Of a stretch of 64,000 bases of DNA, positions 29,041 through 41,996 are shown piece by piece. The stretch's first letter is position 1, and each line of letters starts with the position of its first letter. The DNA is from Pomphorhynchus laevis. Taxonomy: Eukaryota > Acanthocephala > Palaeacanthocephala > Echinorhynchida > Pomphorhynchidae. The stretch lies in assembly GCA_012934845.2 (NCBI GenBank), contig WNNJ02001118.1, forward strand, positions 124,001-188,000, written 5' to 3'. The notes under the pieces are model-generated. The model had not been told where the DNA came from and did not search any database. It was given only the letters and a program-made list of their open reading frames with translations. The translations under genes were made by a program, and so were the position numbers.

Positions 29041-32000
29041 AGATTTATTTATCGTGGCAAATGCTGCCAGCGCACGCTTACATGACCACAACAAAACGGG
29101 GGAGGTAGTTGATTCCAGGCGAATGAGGCGGCGACAAGGAAGACTCGGAGACCATAGTTTTTGGAGTAATTGCGAACGTCGAGTAAGAGGGTATTACGGG
29201 AACGCAGCGATAGCGAGGTGGGGCGAGTGTCGTCTAAGAAAGGAAGGTTGATGAACGATGAGGAGCCGACAGCGATGAGACGAAAAGTAACGAGAAGAAG
29301 GCGGAGTTTGATGCGGATGTGGATGTTGTGCCAGGAGAGTTGGGCAAAATATGTGGATGTGTGGTTAAAGCAACAGAGACGAAAAAGCACTCAAATGGCG
29401 GAGTTGATTATTCATTGTAGTGGTAGGATTATAGATTTTGGAGAATTGGCGAAAAGGCTAAGGCAGTAATCGATTTTAGGGGAAATAAGCGATGAAAGGA
29501 GAGACATACAAGAACGGAAGTCGATAAGGGGGCGGATACGGCAGATGTTACGGAGAATTGAGTTAGACGAGCGGACCTTGTCACGGACGAAGGGTCTAAG
29601 AAAAATGTTATCATCGAAATGGAAGCCTAAGAAAGTGAGATTGTTGACTATGGGGATGATCGATGAGGCAAAAGATACATTAGGAGGAGATATGTTTGGT
29701 TTATATGGGAGGATCCACATTATGTCAGACTTGTCGGGGTTTAGAACGAGATGGAGATTGGAGAGACGTTCGTAGATAGATGAAAGACAGTTGGAGGCAG
29801 AAATGCCAATATCGTGTATCCGATGTGCGGGTGCATGAGCATATATGAGGATGTCATCGACGTATTGCATGACCTTAAAGGAGTAAGGTTTGATAAACGG
29901 AGAAAGATCGCCAAGCAGAAGAGAGAAAAGCAGGGGACCTAGGACTGAACCTTATTAGAACTTGCAAATAGAAAAGCAGGAGGGGAGGATGATGAATTAG
30001 AACAGACGCGAAATGAACGGTCGGATAGATATGACGCAAACCACGCTACGAAGGAGAAAGAAAAGCCGTAATCATAACGAAGGCGAGTAAGGAGGACGGA
30101 GTGGTCGACAATGTAGAAGGGGAATAAGAGGTCGAGGGAGATGACAACACTATATAAAGCCTTGTCTCGAGAAATGAGTAAGTCGTTGTAAACTTTCATG
30201 CATGCGATTTCTGTGGATTGATTAGAGCGGCAAGAGGATTGGAAAGGTGGGTACAAATTGGATGAGGAGAAATAAACGTTGATCTGTATTAAAATGATGC
30301 GTTCTAAGAGCTTCGAAAGAGTAGGGATTAGTGAAATGGGGCGATAGCTAAAAGGAAGGGGTCGAGCGATTGCTTCTTAAGGAGGGGACGAACGATTGCG
30401 AATTTCCAGTGTGAAAAGAAGATACGACTGCGGATGGACGAGTTAAACAAGGTTGTGAGAAAAGAGGATATCGATGAGCATATGGATTTAAGTATGTAGG
30501 TAGGCGGGGAATTGGCAGGTGAGGTTTTGTTGGGCAAGGACATGAGGACATATGAGACTTCGTTAGGTGACACATGGAGAATATGAAAGAGTTCCGGAAA
30601 GATGATGATAGGCGGGGCAGAGTGGGATAGGATGTAGACCGGGGTGTGAGAGAGCAAAGTGGATACTTTGATCTTGAGAAATGACGAATAATCATGGGGA
30701 TTGATGTTGCAAGTCGAAGTTTCGAGCAAGGATTGAGTTACTAGTATTCCAGAGAGTCTAAGAGTTGAATGAAGTAATGATTTTATGCTGCCAAAAGGAG
30801 TTGCATTTGGTACGTAGTAGGTTAAGATGAGACCGGTGAAGAGCAAGATAAGAATCACGGAAAGACGTTGTGATCGAGCAGCAATCACGTCTGAGAGAGC
30901 GGTGATAGTCGACGCTTTCAGTGTAGGTGCTGGATGTCAAACTATGGGGTACTGTGCATGTGACGGTGTGGGTAAGGTTTGAAGGGCAAGAGAAGATCGA
31001 GAGTGGATGTGAGTTCAGAATCGAAAAGAAAGGCGAGATCGTGAGGAGAGGAATATGTTATTGTGAGATAGGATAGAGACGATTTGAGTAAGGAAAAGCG
31101 GAGAATGGAGAGGTCAAGATATCTTCAAGGGCAACGTGGGATTGTAGGTGTGCGAGGAGGGGTGTGGTTGTGAGTGAGATCAAGTGTGGCGAGAAATTGA
31201 TCGGATAGGGCAGGATCGAAGATGGACAGTGAGGTGTAGGCAGCAAAGTGATCGGGGACAGCGATGATTTCGAGTGTCCCGCCAAGGATATGTGTGGGGG
31301 GCAGTGGAGACTGGTTTGGAGTTATAGTTGGATAGAATGTTGATTGACTGGGATGACTCGGTGGAAGAGGGGCGGTCGATGCGGATATTGAAGTCGCCAA
31401 GAACGATTGAAGGGATGGAGGACAAAGAACAGTGGGACAGAAGGTCAGCGAGTTCAGTAACAAATAAGAAGGTAGGACCAGATTAACCAAGACGGTATAC
31501 AATATCGAGATCTAGAGTGATCGGGTTAGAATAACGAAATGTAAGCAGATTAAAAGCAAGGTCTAAAAGGAGAAGTAATTTTGTGAATAGGCGTAGGGTT
31601 ACGGGCGAATGCGACAATGCCGCCATGATTACAGAATTTAGAAGAGGATGAGCTGTGGAGACGAGCAGATTCGACCAGTGAGCAACCGGCAGAGAGCAAA
31701 CGGCGGATGGAGAGGTCGTCAGAATCGGTGTGCCAGGATTCGGTGAGGCAGAAGAGATTGCTGGATTGCTTGGTGAATATGTTGAGGATGAGATCGGATT
31801 TATTGAGAATAGATATAGTGCTGAGGAGACCGAGGCGAAAACCGTGTGTATTAGTGATAGGGGCTAGTGGAGAAGACACAAAGGGGAGATGGAGCGCTAT
31901 CGAATTTTTTGGCGGGTGTGGACAACTTGAAAATTTTCGTCGATGTTTCGGACGGAGAGAGATGTTTCGGCGTTTTTCGATGCGGGTAGATGAGAGTTGA

Positions 32001-32470
32001 GCGATTTCGGAGGGCGTGTGATCGGGGAAATTGCGAGGGGCTGAAGAGGACATGAATTTGAATCGCTCGGAGAGGACAGAGGAAGCGTAAGAGCGATGCT
32101 TGAAAACAATTTATAGGAGAAAGGCTGGGAAGGATTAGATTGATAAGATTCGTTTAGGCGGATGAATGCAACAGGATATATGTTGTTGGAAAAGGATGGT
32201 TTATCCGCAGGAACAGGAGACGAGAGGATGGATCTGAATGTGGAAACATCGTTGTCGAGACGGGCTTGTGGAGATAAAGAGGTGGAGTGATATTAGTGAC
32301 GATGACGCAACGATCGCGAGAAGGAAAGCGTTTCCGTAAAGGAGGACGCGTGAGTTGGTGAGATCACGATAGGAGAGCTGGGATTTGAGGATATCAAGGG
32401 ACTAGGTTTAACAGCGAAATACAAAGAAGATTGGGATAACATAGAGGGTGTTGAGCGATGTGAGGAAAGG

Positions 32471-32817
32471 TTATGAGTAGAAGGATTGTGGAGGTTGGTG
32501 GAGGTGATTTTTATTGAGGGTGTGGGTTATTGAGAAACGAAACAGAAGGGAAGATACAGTGGGTGTCGGGAAGTTGAGACATGGGATTAGAAGTGCATGT
32601 GATGACAGGCTCAGTGGGTTGATAAAAGACATCCGAAACGACTGGATGGTTTGAGCGAACACGTTTGGGGTTGATGTGTTCTTATAGGAGAGGTCGCGTA
32701 TGAGTTTGTTGGCACAAAAGCCACATTGGAAGTCTTCTTTAGACATACAGTTGTCGCATGCGATTGTAGTCCAGACGCTGCAGTCGTGTGTCGAGCACAG
32801 TACTTGTAGTTGATCAC
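32471..32817 (-). pseudogene. LINE A2 ORF1 fragment, PHD-like finger
   Basis: Two overlapping frames carry the finger. One reads KYCARHTTAASGLQSHATTV and the other starts MSKEDFQCGFCANKLIRDL. The C-G-F-C half is intact. It closely resembles 61326-61620, where the finger is in one frame (VQCSTHDCSVWTTIACDN then FLCNVCATKLI). Confidence 0.65.
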
Positions 32818-32999
32818 AGTTGTTGTCGGTCGTAGCCGTCTTCTTACGTCAACCTATCGACGTCCTTGTGTGTTTAAACTGTTAAATTTGCTACTGATTG
32901 AAATGATAGGTTTTTCAGCGAGCGGAACTGTAATCAGCTCTGTAATTTGTTTTAATAATTAGAGAGGTTAACTCTAAAAATTCCGCGAACTAAGCGAGC

Positions 33000-33080
33000 G
33001 GAACTAGATTGATCTGGAACTGGATTGATCTGGAACTGGATTGATCTGAAACTGGATTGATCTGGAACTGGATTGATTGT
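33000..33080. repeat. 16-bp minisatellite in the LINE A2 5' UTR (about 5 copies)
   Basis: Repeats of GGAACTGGATTGATCT between the GCGAGCGGAACT motif and TGATTGTATGTTAATTACTT. The equivalent array in the LINE at 60690-62445 has about 40 copies with identical flanks, so copy number differs between insertions of one family. Confidence 0.85.
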
Positions 33081-33109
33081 ATGTTAATTACTTATCAAAC
33101 TTTTTAAGG

Positions 33110-33790
33110 AAAGCCCGAGAAATATGGTGAGCGGATAAAAAGTTTCGAAAGAGAAATTGATTTTCGCAGCTAATGGCGGAATAGATGCCCAACTGACTAC
33201 GTGGTGAAACAGATTGCAAGAAAGAAGGGATTCTTTATTCTATAAGATTTATCAAGAGTGTATACGGAATTTGCGATGCAAAATCGGAATCAGCCTCGCT
33301 AAATCCGCATCTAAGAGTGTGTGATATGCAGGTCGTGACGATTGACGACGCAGCAACTCACTAACTGAAAACCCTGAAATTTTGTATTAAAACCGGGTCC
33401 CTGTTAATGTTAAACTTTGAAATTTCAGTTCAATAAATTTTTCTTCATTAATGGCAACTACAAAAAAAACAGATGACAGATAAGCAGCCTATTAATCGAG
33501 CAGATTCGCAAGTGGAGAAGCGACTGTTGAATAACTAGAAGCGCTGCGTTATAGCATAAATTCGTCATTGTTGACGGTACAATTGATGCTTCGATAACGT
33601 AGAATATCACAAGCTATTTGTTAAAATATAGCGTCTTTATCAATGATTAAACTAAACTGTGGTCCAATATTTTAGTTCCAGATTACAGTTCCACTCGCTA
33701 CGCTCGCTGAAAAACCTGTATTAATATCTAATTAATACAGACATACAATATCAAACTACTCAATTTTTATAGACTGGCTTGCTATGTGAC
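33110..33790. other. Unassigned stretch with an inverted piece of LINE A 5' UTR
   Basis: 33650-33725 contains GTTCCACTCGCTACGCTCGC and TGAAAAACCTGTATTAAT, the reverse complement of the TTTTTCAGCGAGCGGAACTG segment at 32910. The remainder has short plus-strand frames (YSIRFIKSVYGICDAKSES near 33233) that I cannot assign, and an AATAAA near 33432. Confidence 0.4.
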
Positions 33791-33825
33791 GATCAAGACG
33801 AAAAGTGATCACGGAACCTAGATAT

Positions 33826-34501
33826 GTCACGCAACAAGTCGAATGTGGCGTTGATGGTTGTAGAGTTTAGACTAGCATTACTATTCTGCAGTCCAACAAA
33901 GCATCACTAGATATAAAGAAATTCTATTGTGGATATTGATGTGCATCAATGATGGATAAAATGTACCCAACACTCACCAGTTCATTGGTATCAAGTGATG
34001 TCTTTTCAACTACTGTTTACCCTATATCACCAGTTTCTCTGATGATGACTCTGGGAGTAATGAGAGTAATCTTACAATATGCCTCTTAATAGTAGTAAAA
34101 ATCATATAATGTTATCAAATGCTGTCATCCGCAGAATAGCGTCGCGTTCTACTAATGCTGGGAGGTTACCGAACATATTGACATCAATCGAATCCTCACT
34201 AGATTCGTTGTATCAAAATACTCGAGAACGTAAGTCTGTGAGTAACTATCGTAAGATCAGTGCTGAGAATAAGCCGGATAGAGCCTTGCACAGCAACAGT
34301 ACAAATGCGGATATCGGTCTAGCATGTGAAGTGAATGTAGATCGTATTCCGCAGGAGATCACCTCAAACGGGCTAAACGATACGCCCCAGAATGAAAGTC
34401 CCGCTATTGTAAGCTCATTGACACCTACCCCAAAAAAGGTCGGTGTCAAAAGAGGATATAAAAATCTATCACTATCATTATTACTAGACAGTTACCAATA
34501 G
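33826..34501 (+). pseudogene. ORF1 relic of a family B-like LINE
   Basis: Near 33840-33945 the plus strand reads VECGVDGC, then FYCGY, the PHD-like finger of LINE ORF1s, in broken frames. The frame 34079-34501 (140 codons) follows with a Ser/Asn/Pro-rich linker like that of the ORF1 at 45099-45896, ending KKVGVKRGYKNLSLSLLL. It stands directly before LINE A3 but belongs to another LINE family, so the two are a juxtaposition. Confidence 0.5.
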
Positions 34502-34569
34502 AAAAGACGCAAGATACCTATTTAAAAACTACGCGTTCACAATCGTCTCCTAAACAAAATGCGAGTGAC

Positions 34570-37155
34570 AACCTCACCGAACTCGCTGATCTCCTTTCTC
34601 ATTGTTCTTTGTCCTCAATCCCTTCAATCGTTCTAGGCGACTTCAATATCCGCTTAGACCGCCCCTCTTCCACGGATTCCATCCGGTTCATCAACATTCT
34701 ATCCAACTACAATTACAAACAAATCTCCACTGCCCCCACACATATACTTGGTGGGGCACTCGACATCATCGCTGTCCCCGATCATTTTGCCGCCTACACC
34801 TCACTGTCCATCTCTGATCCTGGTCTATCCGATCACGTTCTTATCACCCTTGATCTCAATCACAACCACACCCCTCCTCACACACCTACAATCCTACGTC
34901 GCCCTCGGAGAAATCTTGACTTCTCCCTTCTCCGCTCTGCCTTACTCAAATCATCTCTATCATTACCCACAATAACATATTCATCTCCTCACGATCACGC
35001 CTTTCTTTTCGACTCTGAACTCACATCCACTCTCGATATTCTCTTGCCCTTCAAGTCTCACACACAGTCGCTTGCACCGTACCACATGGTTCGACATGGT
35101 TTGACATCCATGGTTTGGATGCCCCATGGTTTGAAATGGTTTGAAGTTCAATGCCTACTATCAAAGCGTCGACTCCACCATGCTTTTCGAGTCTATCACC
35201 GCTCTCTCAGACGTGATTTCCGCTCGATCACTCCGTCTTTCCGTGATTCCTATCTTGCTCTTCGCCGGTCTCATCTCAACCTACTACGTACCAAATGCAA
35301 CTCCTTCTAGCAACATAAAATCATGACATCATTCAACTCTAAGACTCTGACATACTTTTAACTCAATCCTTGCTCGCTCCTCTTCGCCGTGCAATATCAA
35401 TGTCAATGATTATTCGTCATTTCTCCAGACTAAAGTATCCACGTTGCTCTCTCACACCCCGGTCTTCATCCTATCCCACTCTGCCCAGTCTAATCTAATC
35501 CTTCCGGAACTCGTTCATCTTCTCCCAGTCTAACCTACAGAAGTATCATCTGTCCTCATGTCCTTGCCCAACAAAACCTCACCTGCCGATACCTGCCTAC
35601 TCACATATTAAAATCTATATGCTCATCGACATCCCCATTTCTCACAACCTTGTTTAACTCGTCCATCCGCAGTCGTATCTTCCCTTCACACTAGAAATCC
35701 GCAATCGTTCGTCCCCTCCTTAAGAAACAATCGCTCGACCCCTCCCTTCCTTCTAGCTATCGCCCCATTTCACTACTCCCTACTCTTTCTAAGCTCTTAG
35801 AACGCCTCATCTTAATACAAATCAACGCTTATCTCTCCTCATCCAATCTGTACCCTCCTTTCCAATCCGCTTTCCGCTCTAATCACTCGACAGAAATCGC
35901 ATGCATAAAAGTGTACAACGACTTACTCATTTCTCGAGACAAGGCTCTATATAGTGTTCTCATCTCCCTCGACCTCTCCTCCGCATTCGACATTGTCGAC
36001 CACTCCGTCCTCCTTTATCGCCTTCGTTATGATTACGGCTTTTCTTCCTCCTCCGTAGCATGGTTCGCCTCATATCTATCCGACCGTTCATTTCGCGTCT
36101 GTTCTAATTCATCATCCTCCCCTCCCATCCCTAATGTTTTGCGGGGTCCCACAAGGTTCAGTCCTAGGTCCCCTGCTTTTCTCTCTTCTGCTTGGCGATC
36201 TATCTCCGTTTATCAAACCTTACTCCTTTAAGGTCATGCAATACGCCGATGACATTCTAATCTATGCTCATTCATCCGCACATCGCATACACGATATCGG
36301 CATTTCTGCCTCCAACTGTCTTTCTTCTATCTACAAACGTCTCTCCAATCTCCATCTCGTTCTAAACCCCGAAAAGTCCAAAATAATGTGGATCCTCCCC
36401 TGTAAACCAAACATATCTCCTCCCACTGTATATTTTCCTCATCGATCATCCTCATAGTCCACAATCTCACCTTCTTAGGCTTCGATTTCGATGATCACCT
36501 TTCCCTTAAACACTTCGTCCGTGACAAGGTCCGCTCATCTAACTTAATTCTCCGTGACATCCGCCGTATCCGCCCCCTTATCGACTTCCGTTCTTGTATG
36601 TCTCTTCTTTCATCGCTTCTTTTCCCTAAAATCGATTACTGCCTTAGCCTTTTCGCCAATTCTCCAAAATCCATCATCCTACCCCTACAACGAATAATTA
36701 ACACCGCCGTTCGAGTGCTCTTTCGTCTCCGTCGCTTCGACCACACATCCACATATTTTGCCCAACTCTCCTGGCCCACCATCCACATCCGCATCAAACT
36801 CCGCCTTCTTCTCGTTACATTTCGTCTCATCGCTGTCGGCTCCCCATCGTTCATCAACCTTCCTTTCTTAGACGATACTCGCCCCACCTCGCTATCGCTT
36901 CGTTCTTGTCATACCCTCTTACTCCACGTTCCTAATTATTCCAACAACTACGGTCTTAGATCCTTCCTCGTCGCCGCCTCACTCGCCTGAAATCAACTCC
37001 CTCTCGACGTCCGCCGCGCCCCCTCCTTTATCACATTCAAACACCTCCTCCGTTCACACCTTCTCGACACCTGATTCACAGTCTTGTTTTGTTGTGGTCA
37101 TGTAAGCGTGCGCTGGCACGCATTTGCCACGTTAAAATAAATCCTTTTTTTAACC
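34570..37155 (+). mobile_element. LINE family A copy A3 (in the right arm)
   Basis: Plus-strand LINE A lacking ORF1 and the start of the endonuclease. 34609-35310 encodes GDFNIRLDRPSSTD, THILGGALDIIAV, LSDHVLITLDL and the linker. 35911-36231 holds DLSSAFDIVDHSV (motif A). 36134-36457 holds GVPQGSVLGPLLF (B) and YADDILIYAH (C). 36598-36990 is the thumb/C-terminus. The tail hairpin GCGTGCGCTGGCACGC and ATTTGCCACGTTAAAATAAA are at 37105-37143. Frame shifts near 35325, 35700 and 36200 inactivate it. Confidence 0.88.
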
Positions 37156-37405
37156 TGCGACATTCTCATGCTAGCACAGTTGCGATATCGATGGATTCAT
37201 CGAATTCGAGGCATAATATAATTCACGTTTCACCCCAAACTATATAGTTGAAATATATTGAACTATATATTGAAATAGTTGAAATATATTCAACTATTTC
37301 GAATAAGTGGCAACGCTCAGTCTGTATTATCAAAGCCCATGTGGCATCGCGTGAACGAATCTCATCTTTTAGAAAATGCATCATCTGTAAAGTTTGGCAA
37401 TTCTA
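34570..37405 (+). repeat. Inverted duplication, right arm
   Basis: Reverse complement of 23477-26250, starting inside the endonuclease of LINE A and ending 250 bp beyond its 3' tail at GTTTGGCAATTC. One insertion of about 70 bp, made of CATGGTTTG-like repeats, is present near 35085-35145. Arms are about 8.3 kb apart. Confidence 0.85.
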
Positions 37406-37409
37406 GTTC

Positions 37410-39190
37410 TGATGTTAATGAACGTTAGCAGTCAATTCGAGAATGCCTAATAATGATGGCCGATCACTTCGCCCCAAGGAAACAAATATTGCCGTCTAAA
37501 CGAACTAAGTCTGCATGGTTTGACGATTAATTAAAGGCACTAATAAAACCGTAATGCATTATACATACAATATCATTTAGATCTGTCATTTCGATCGGCA
37601 TACAGTGCATGTTGCAATCAGTTCTAAATTTCGTAAGCGCATAAACTATGAACGTAAAATAATTAATTCGATTAATTCAACCCCAAAAGTATTTTGGTCA
37701 TATATTCGCAGAAATAATTGTGAAATACATCTTTTATCCCTTTAGTGCCCTCGTTCCGACGGCATTTCGCCATTTCTGCTCAAAATATTGTCGAGTTAGT
37801 TGGCACCTCTTGCGGAGATTTTTGCTAAGAGTTTGACCACTGGAAGTGTACCAGAAGGATGGAAATCTACGATTGTTGTTCCTATTCCCAAAAAATTCAT
37901 TGCATCATTATGTAGTGATTACAGGCCAATAAGCTTGACCTCTTCGATATGTAATGTCCTTGAAAGTGTTATCTACAGTAGAATTTATGACCATCTCGTT
38001 TCCATTGGTATACTCTCGTCCGCCCAGCACCGTTTTTGTCACGGTTGTTCGTGTTTGACGAACTTACTTACTGCGCGCGAAATGTAGACCCAATCATTGA
38101 GTGTTGTCAGCTTGATCGATATAATCTTTATTGATTTCTCGCAAGCCTTCGACCGGGTTCCACATGAGAGCCTGATCAGTTTGCTAGCTCACTACGGTAT
38201 TTCTACAATATTGCGCAATTGGATTCGTGATTTCCTTTGCAACAGATCATTTCGAGTGAGGGTTGACAATAGTCTGTCTTCTGATAGGCCTGTTAATTGT
38301 GGCGTTCCCCAAGGTACATTCCTTGGTCCCTTGTGTTTCATTATATTTTCAAATGATTTACTCTTACGCATAAATATCCCCTGCTTGGCATTTGTTAACG
38401 ATGTGAAAGTCTGGTGCGATAGAATTTCCGACCCACAGGGCTAGCGCCTACATCATGATTTTCACACGATGTACAATTGGAGTACTGCTGCCGGTATAAC
38501 CATGAATGTAGACAAATGTGTCCATATGAAGCTTGGCATCGGTAAACCTGATCGTGACTTTTATTTAGGATGTCAGAAGCTTCACATTATATCTGAGCAC
38601 AGAGACGTGGAATCATTTTGAATAACGATCTCAAGACTCGACCGAATACCGATTATATCTATGGTAAAGCAATGAAGTCGATGTATTGTATAATGAATAC
38701 ATTTGCTAAGCTTACGTCGAAACTATTTAAGCATCTATATTGCGTCTTAGTCCGCCCACACGTGGAATACTGCATCGCAACAACTTTCCCATACATAAAA
38801 GCTTAAATGACGAAAATTGAGTCTATCTATATCCTGCGTAGAGAAAGCAAACTTTGTATTGGTTCACATTATTCTTACGCTGAGCGTCTTGCGTGTTTGA
38901 AACTGTCTTCAACGGCTCAAAGGCTACTATATTTAGACCTCGCAGCGATGTGGCTATTGGTTCATGGAACGGAAGATTTACCATCATTTTGTATACAATT
39001 ACGCAATTCGAATCGCAGACGTCACTCTCGCGCTGTTTAAATTCGTCCATGGTAAAGTCAACAGTGTGAGTAGGCTTTCCCACCTCTCATTGAATATTTG
39101 GAATTTGTTACCTGAGGACCTTGCTTGCTATCACCACTTCAAAAAGCTACTGTTGATGTGGATTGTCAATTCTGGTTTGGATGCGTAGAT
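37410..39190 (+). mobile_element. LINE family B-like copy B2, RT half
   Basis: 5'-truncated within the end of the endonuclease/linker (SRQCLIMMADHF-like text near 37440). RT motifs: WKSTIVVPIPKK and DYRPISLTSSICNVLES (37860-37965), IIFIDFSQAFDRVPHESL (motif A, 38118-38171), NCGVPQGTFLGPLCF (B) and LAFVNDVKVW (C, where the first Asp of xxDD is Asn). Then LFKHLYCVLVRPHVEYCIAT and an LSLNIWNLLPEDL C-terminal block at 39090. The FVND box would abolish activity even without the frame breaks. About half identical to LINE B1 by eye. Confidence 0.8.
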
Positions 39191-39194
39191 CTAT

Positions 39195-39680
39195 TTTAAT
39201 ATTTGATGTTTTGAAAACAAAATTTGCGAACAGTTGAAACAGCCATTTGCAGCTAGTAACTTGTAACCAACCTATAATAATAAAAAATATTAGAAATAAA
39301 ATATTATAAATATTATAAATGGAACAAAAAAATAAATTTAATTTTAATAAAATTTAAAAAAAAATAGTCTTTACTTAAACTACAGAGTATTTAATTCCGT
39401 AGACTCAATATTCTGGTAATGCGCTGATGGTTCGGGAAATTATTTTGTTGAACTGCTTAACAAGTTAAAGAGGAAGATAGTTGTTGAGCGTCATCGAAGA
39501 GAAATCCGCGATGTTTTGAGCGAGTTAACAGGTGAAAGTAGTAACACTGGTGGTCGGGCTAATAAAATTAAGCCCGATTAAGATGAACCTTGAAAACGAG
39601 CTTAGCATTGTTGGCGCAGGCGTTAGTTGACGTCGTTGGTTTACAATATATTAATTTGTTAAACTCTATTATTATGTATT
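39195..39680. other. Unassigned stretch with one protein-like frame
   Basis: A plus-strand stretch near 39435-39580 reads YFVELLNKLKRKIVVERHRR then EIRDVLSELTGESSNTGGR before a stop. It is basic and helical, not recognised, and has no start codon in context. The rest is AT-rich. Confidence 0.3.
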
Positions 39681-39735
39681 ATTTATTTTCACACAAGTTA
39701 TTAGCCTTAAATGGCTATTTTAACTGTTCACAGAA
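39680..39735 (-). mobile_element. LINE family B 3' tail remnant
   Basis: TTATTAGCCTTAAATGGCTA and TTTTAACTGTTCACAGAAAA mirror, with changes, the family B 3' end at 41900-41945 (GTCATAGCCATAAGGCTGTT). The large AT satellite lies between the two tails. Confidence 0.5.
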
Positions 39736-39739
39736 AAAA

Positions 39740-41885
39740 GAAAAAAATAAATGACTAAATATTAAATACGGCAAAATATTAATATATAATACACCAACTA
39801 ATTCATAAAAATACGTAAAAAATAATAAAAAAAGCAAAAATATTAATGAAATATATGCAAAAAATGAATAAATAATACGTCAAAATATTAATAAAAAATT
39901 ACGACAACTTATTCATAAAAAATACGTATAAAAATTAATATTAAATAAGCAAAAATAATTATAAAATAAATGCCAAAAAATTAATAAATAATACGCCAAA
40001 ATATTAATAAAAAATATGCACAAATATTCATAAATAATACGCCAATTTATTAATAAAAAATATGCCTTCATCTAAATAATATAAATAAAAATTTTAAATA
40101 ATAAAAAATATTAATAAATAACACGCCAAAATATGAATAAAAAATATGCAAAATATTAATAACTAATACGTCAAAATATTAATAAATAGTATGCAAAAAT
40201 GTGAATAAATAATATGCCAAAATATAAAAATAAAATGACAAAATATTAAATATAAACATGACAAAATATTAATAAATAATACGTCAAAATATAAATAAAT
40301 AATGCGTAAATATATCAGAAATAATACATAAAAATATTAATAAATAATTAGGCCAAAATTTAATAAATAATATGCCAAAATATAGATAAATAATATGCCA
40401 AAATATTAATAAATAATATGTCAAAATATAAATAAATAATGCGTAAATATATCAGAAATAATACATAAAAATATTAATAAATAATTAGGCCAAAATTTAA
40501 TAAATAATATGCCAAAATATAGATAAATAATATGCCAAAATATTAATAAATAATATGTCAAAATATTAATAAATAGTATGCAAAAATATGAATAAATAAT
40601 ATGCCAAAATATAAATAAAAAATGACAAAATATTAAATATAAACATGACAAAATATTAATAAATAATACGTCAAAATATAAATAAATAATGCGTAAATAT
40701 ATCAGAAATAATACATAAAAATATTAATAAATAATTAGGCCAAAATTTAATAAATAATATGCCAAAATATAGATAAAAAATATGCCAAAATATTAATAAA
40801 TAATATGTCAAAATATTAATAAATAGTATGCAAAAATATGAATAAATAATATGCCAAAATATAAATAAAAAATGACAAAATATTAAAAATAAAGATGACA
40901 AAATATTAATAAATAATACGTCAAAATATAAATAAATAATGCGTAAATATATCAGAAATAATACATAAAAATATTAATAAATAATTAGGCCAAAATTTAA
41001 TAAATAATATGCCAAAATATAGATAAATAATATGCCAAAATATTAATAAATAATATGTCAAAATATTAATAAATAGTATGCAAAAATATGAATAAATAAT
41101 ATGCCAAAATATAAATAAAAAATGACAAAATATTAAATATAAACATGACAAAATATTAATAAATAATACGTCAAAATATAAATAAATAATGCGTAAATAT
41201 ATCAGAAATAATACATAAAAATATTAATAAATAATTAGGCCAAAATTTAATAAATAATATGCCAAAATATAGATAAAAAATATGCCAAAATATTAATAAA
41301 TAATATGTCAAAATATAAATAAAAATGACGTTAAAAAATATCATAAAATAATACATAAAAATATTACAAAAATAACCTTGAATATTAATAAATATGCAAA
41401 AATTTAATAAAAAAAACAGCTAAAATATATATAAATAATACGGAAAAATATCAAAAAACAATATGCCAAAATATTATTAAATTATATGTAAAAATATATA
41501 AATAATATGTCAAAATATATGAAAAAAATATGCAAAATATTAATATAATAATTCAAAATATTAATAACTTATATGCCAAAATATTAATAAAAGTTATCTC
41601 AAAAAATTAATAAACACTAAGCCAAAATATTAATAAATAATATGTTAAAATAGATAAAAATATGCAAAATATTAATAAATAATATGCCGAAATATGAATA
41701 AATAATATGCAAAAATATTAATAAATAATATGCCAAAATAAATAAAGATTATATACCAAAAATTAAATAAAAATACGCCGAAATATAAATAAGACGTCAA
41801 AATAATTATAAATATTACGCCAAAATATCTAAAAATAATACGTCAAAATATTAACAAATAACAAGCCAAAATATTAATAAATTAT
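39740..41885. repeat. AT satellite, monomer about 24 bp, 250-bp higher-order period
   Basis: Built from ATATTAATAAATAATATGCC / AAAATAT monomers in which CGTC, CGCC, GCAA and similar variants alternate. From about 40260 to 41330 the variants repeat in blocks of exactly 250 bp (landmarks ATAATTAGGCCAAAATTTAA at about 40350, 40482, 40732, 40982 and 41232; the first spacing is shorter). Outside this core the monomers are irregular. The 76-codon minus-strand frames here are products of the repeat, not genes. Recent amplification of the 250-bp block is likely, as blocks are almost identical. Confidence 0.92.
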
Positions 41886-41996
41886 AATATATTATATTAT
41901 TACTACAGGTCATAGCCATAAGGCTGTTTTGACCGCTCACATAAAAAAACAAATAAATACAAGAAAAAAATCAAAAAACATCATTCAGTATATATA

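Larger units (their letters stand above)
29045..33110 (-). mobile_element. LINE family A, full-length but decayed copy A2
   Basis: Spans the 5' UTR (32880-33110, with the 16-bp minisatellite), ORF1 (32471-32817 with the PHD-like finger; 31550-32109), endonuclease (31058-31502), linker and RT (30328-30940, 29939-30256), YVDD box in 29412-29870 and C-terminus 29049-29390. The 3' hairpin ends at 29045-29090. Many frame changes interrupt ORF2, and the catalytic box reads YVDD rather than YADD. It is older than A1 by its load of changes, and one of two copies that retain the 5' end. Confidence 0.85.

Noticed and set aside
40421-41356. Four near-identical 61-76 codon frames on the minus strand
   Set aside because: They are translations of the 250-bp satellite block; sequence is Phe/Ile/Tyr-rich by base composition and has no start context or codon signal.
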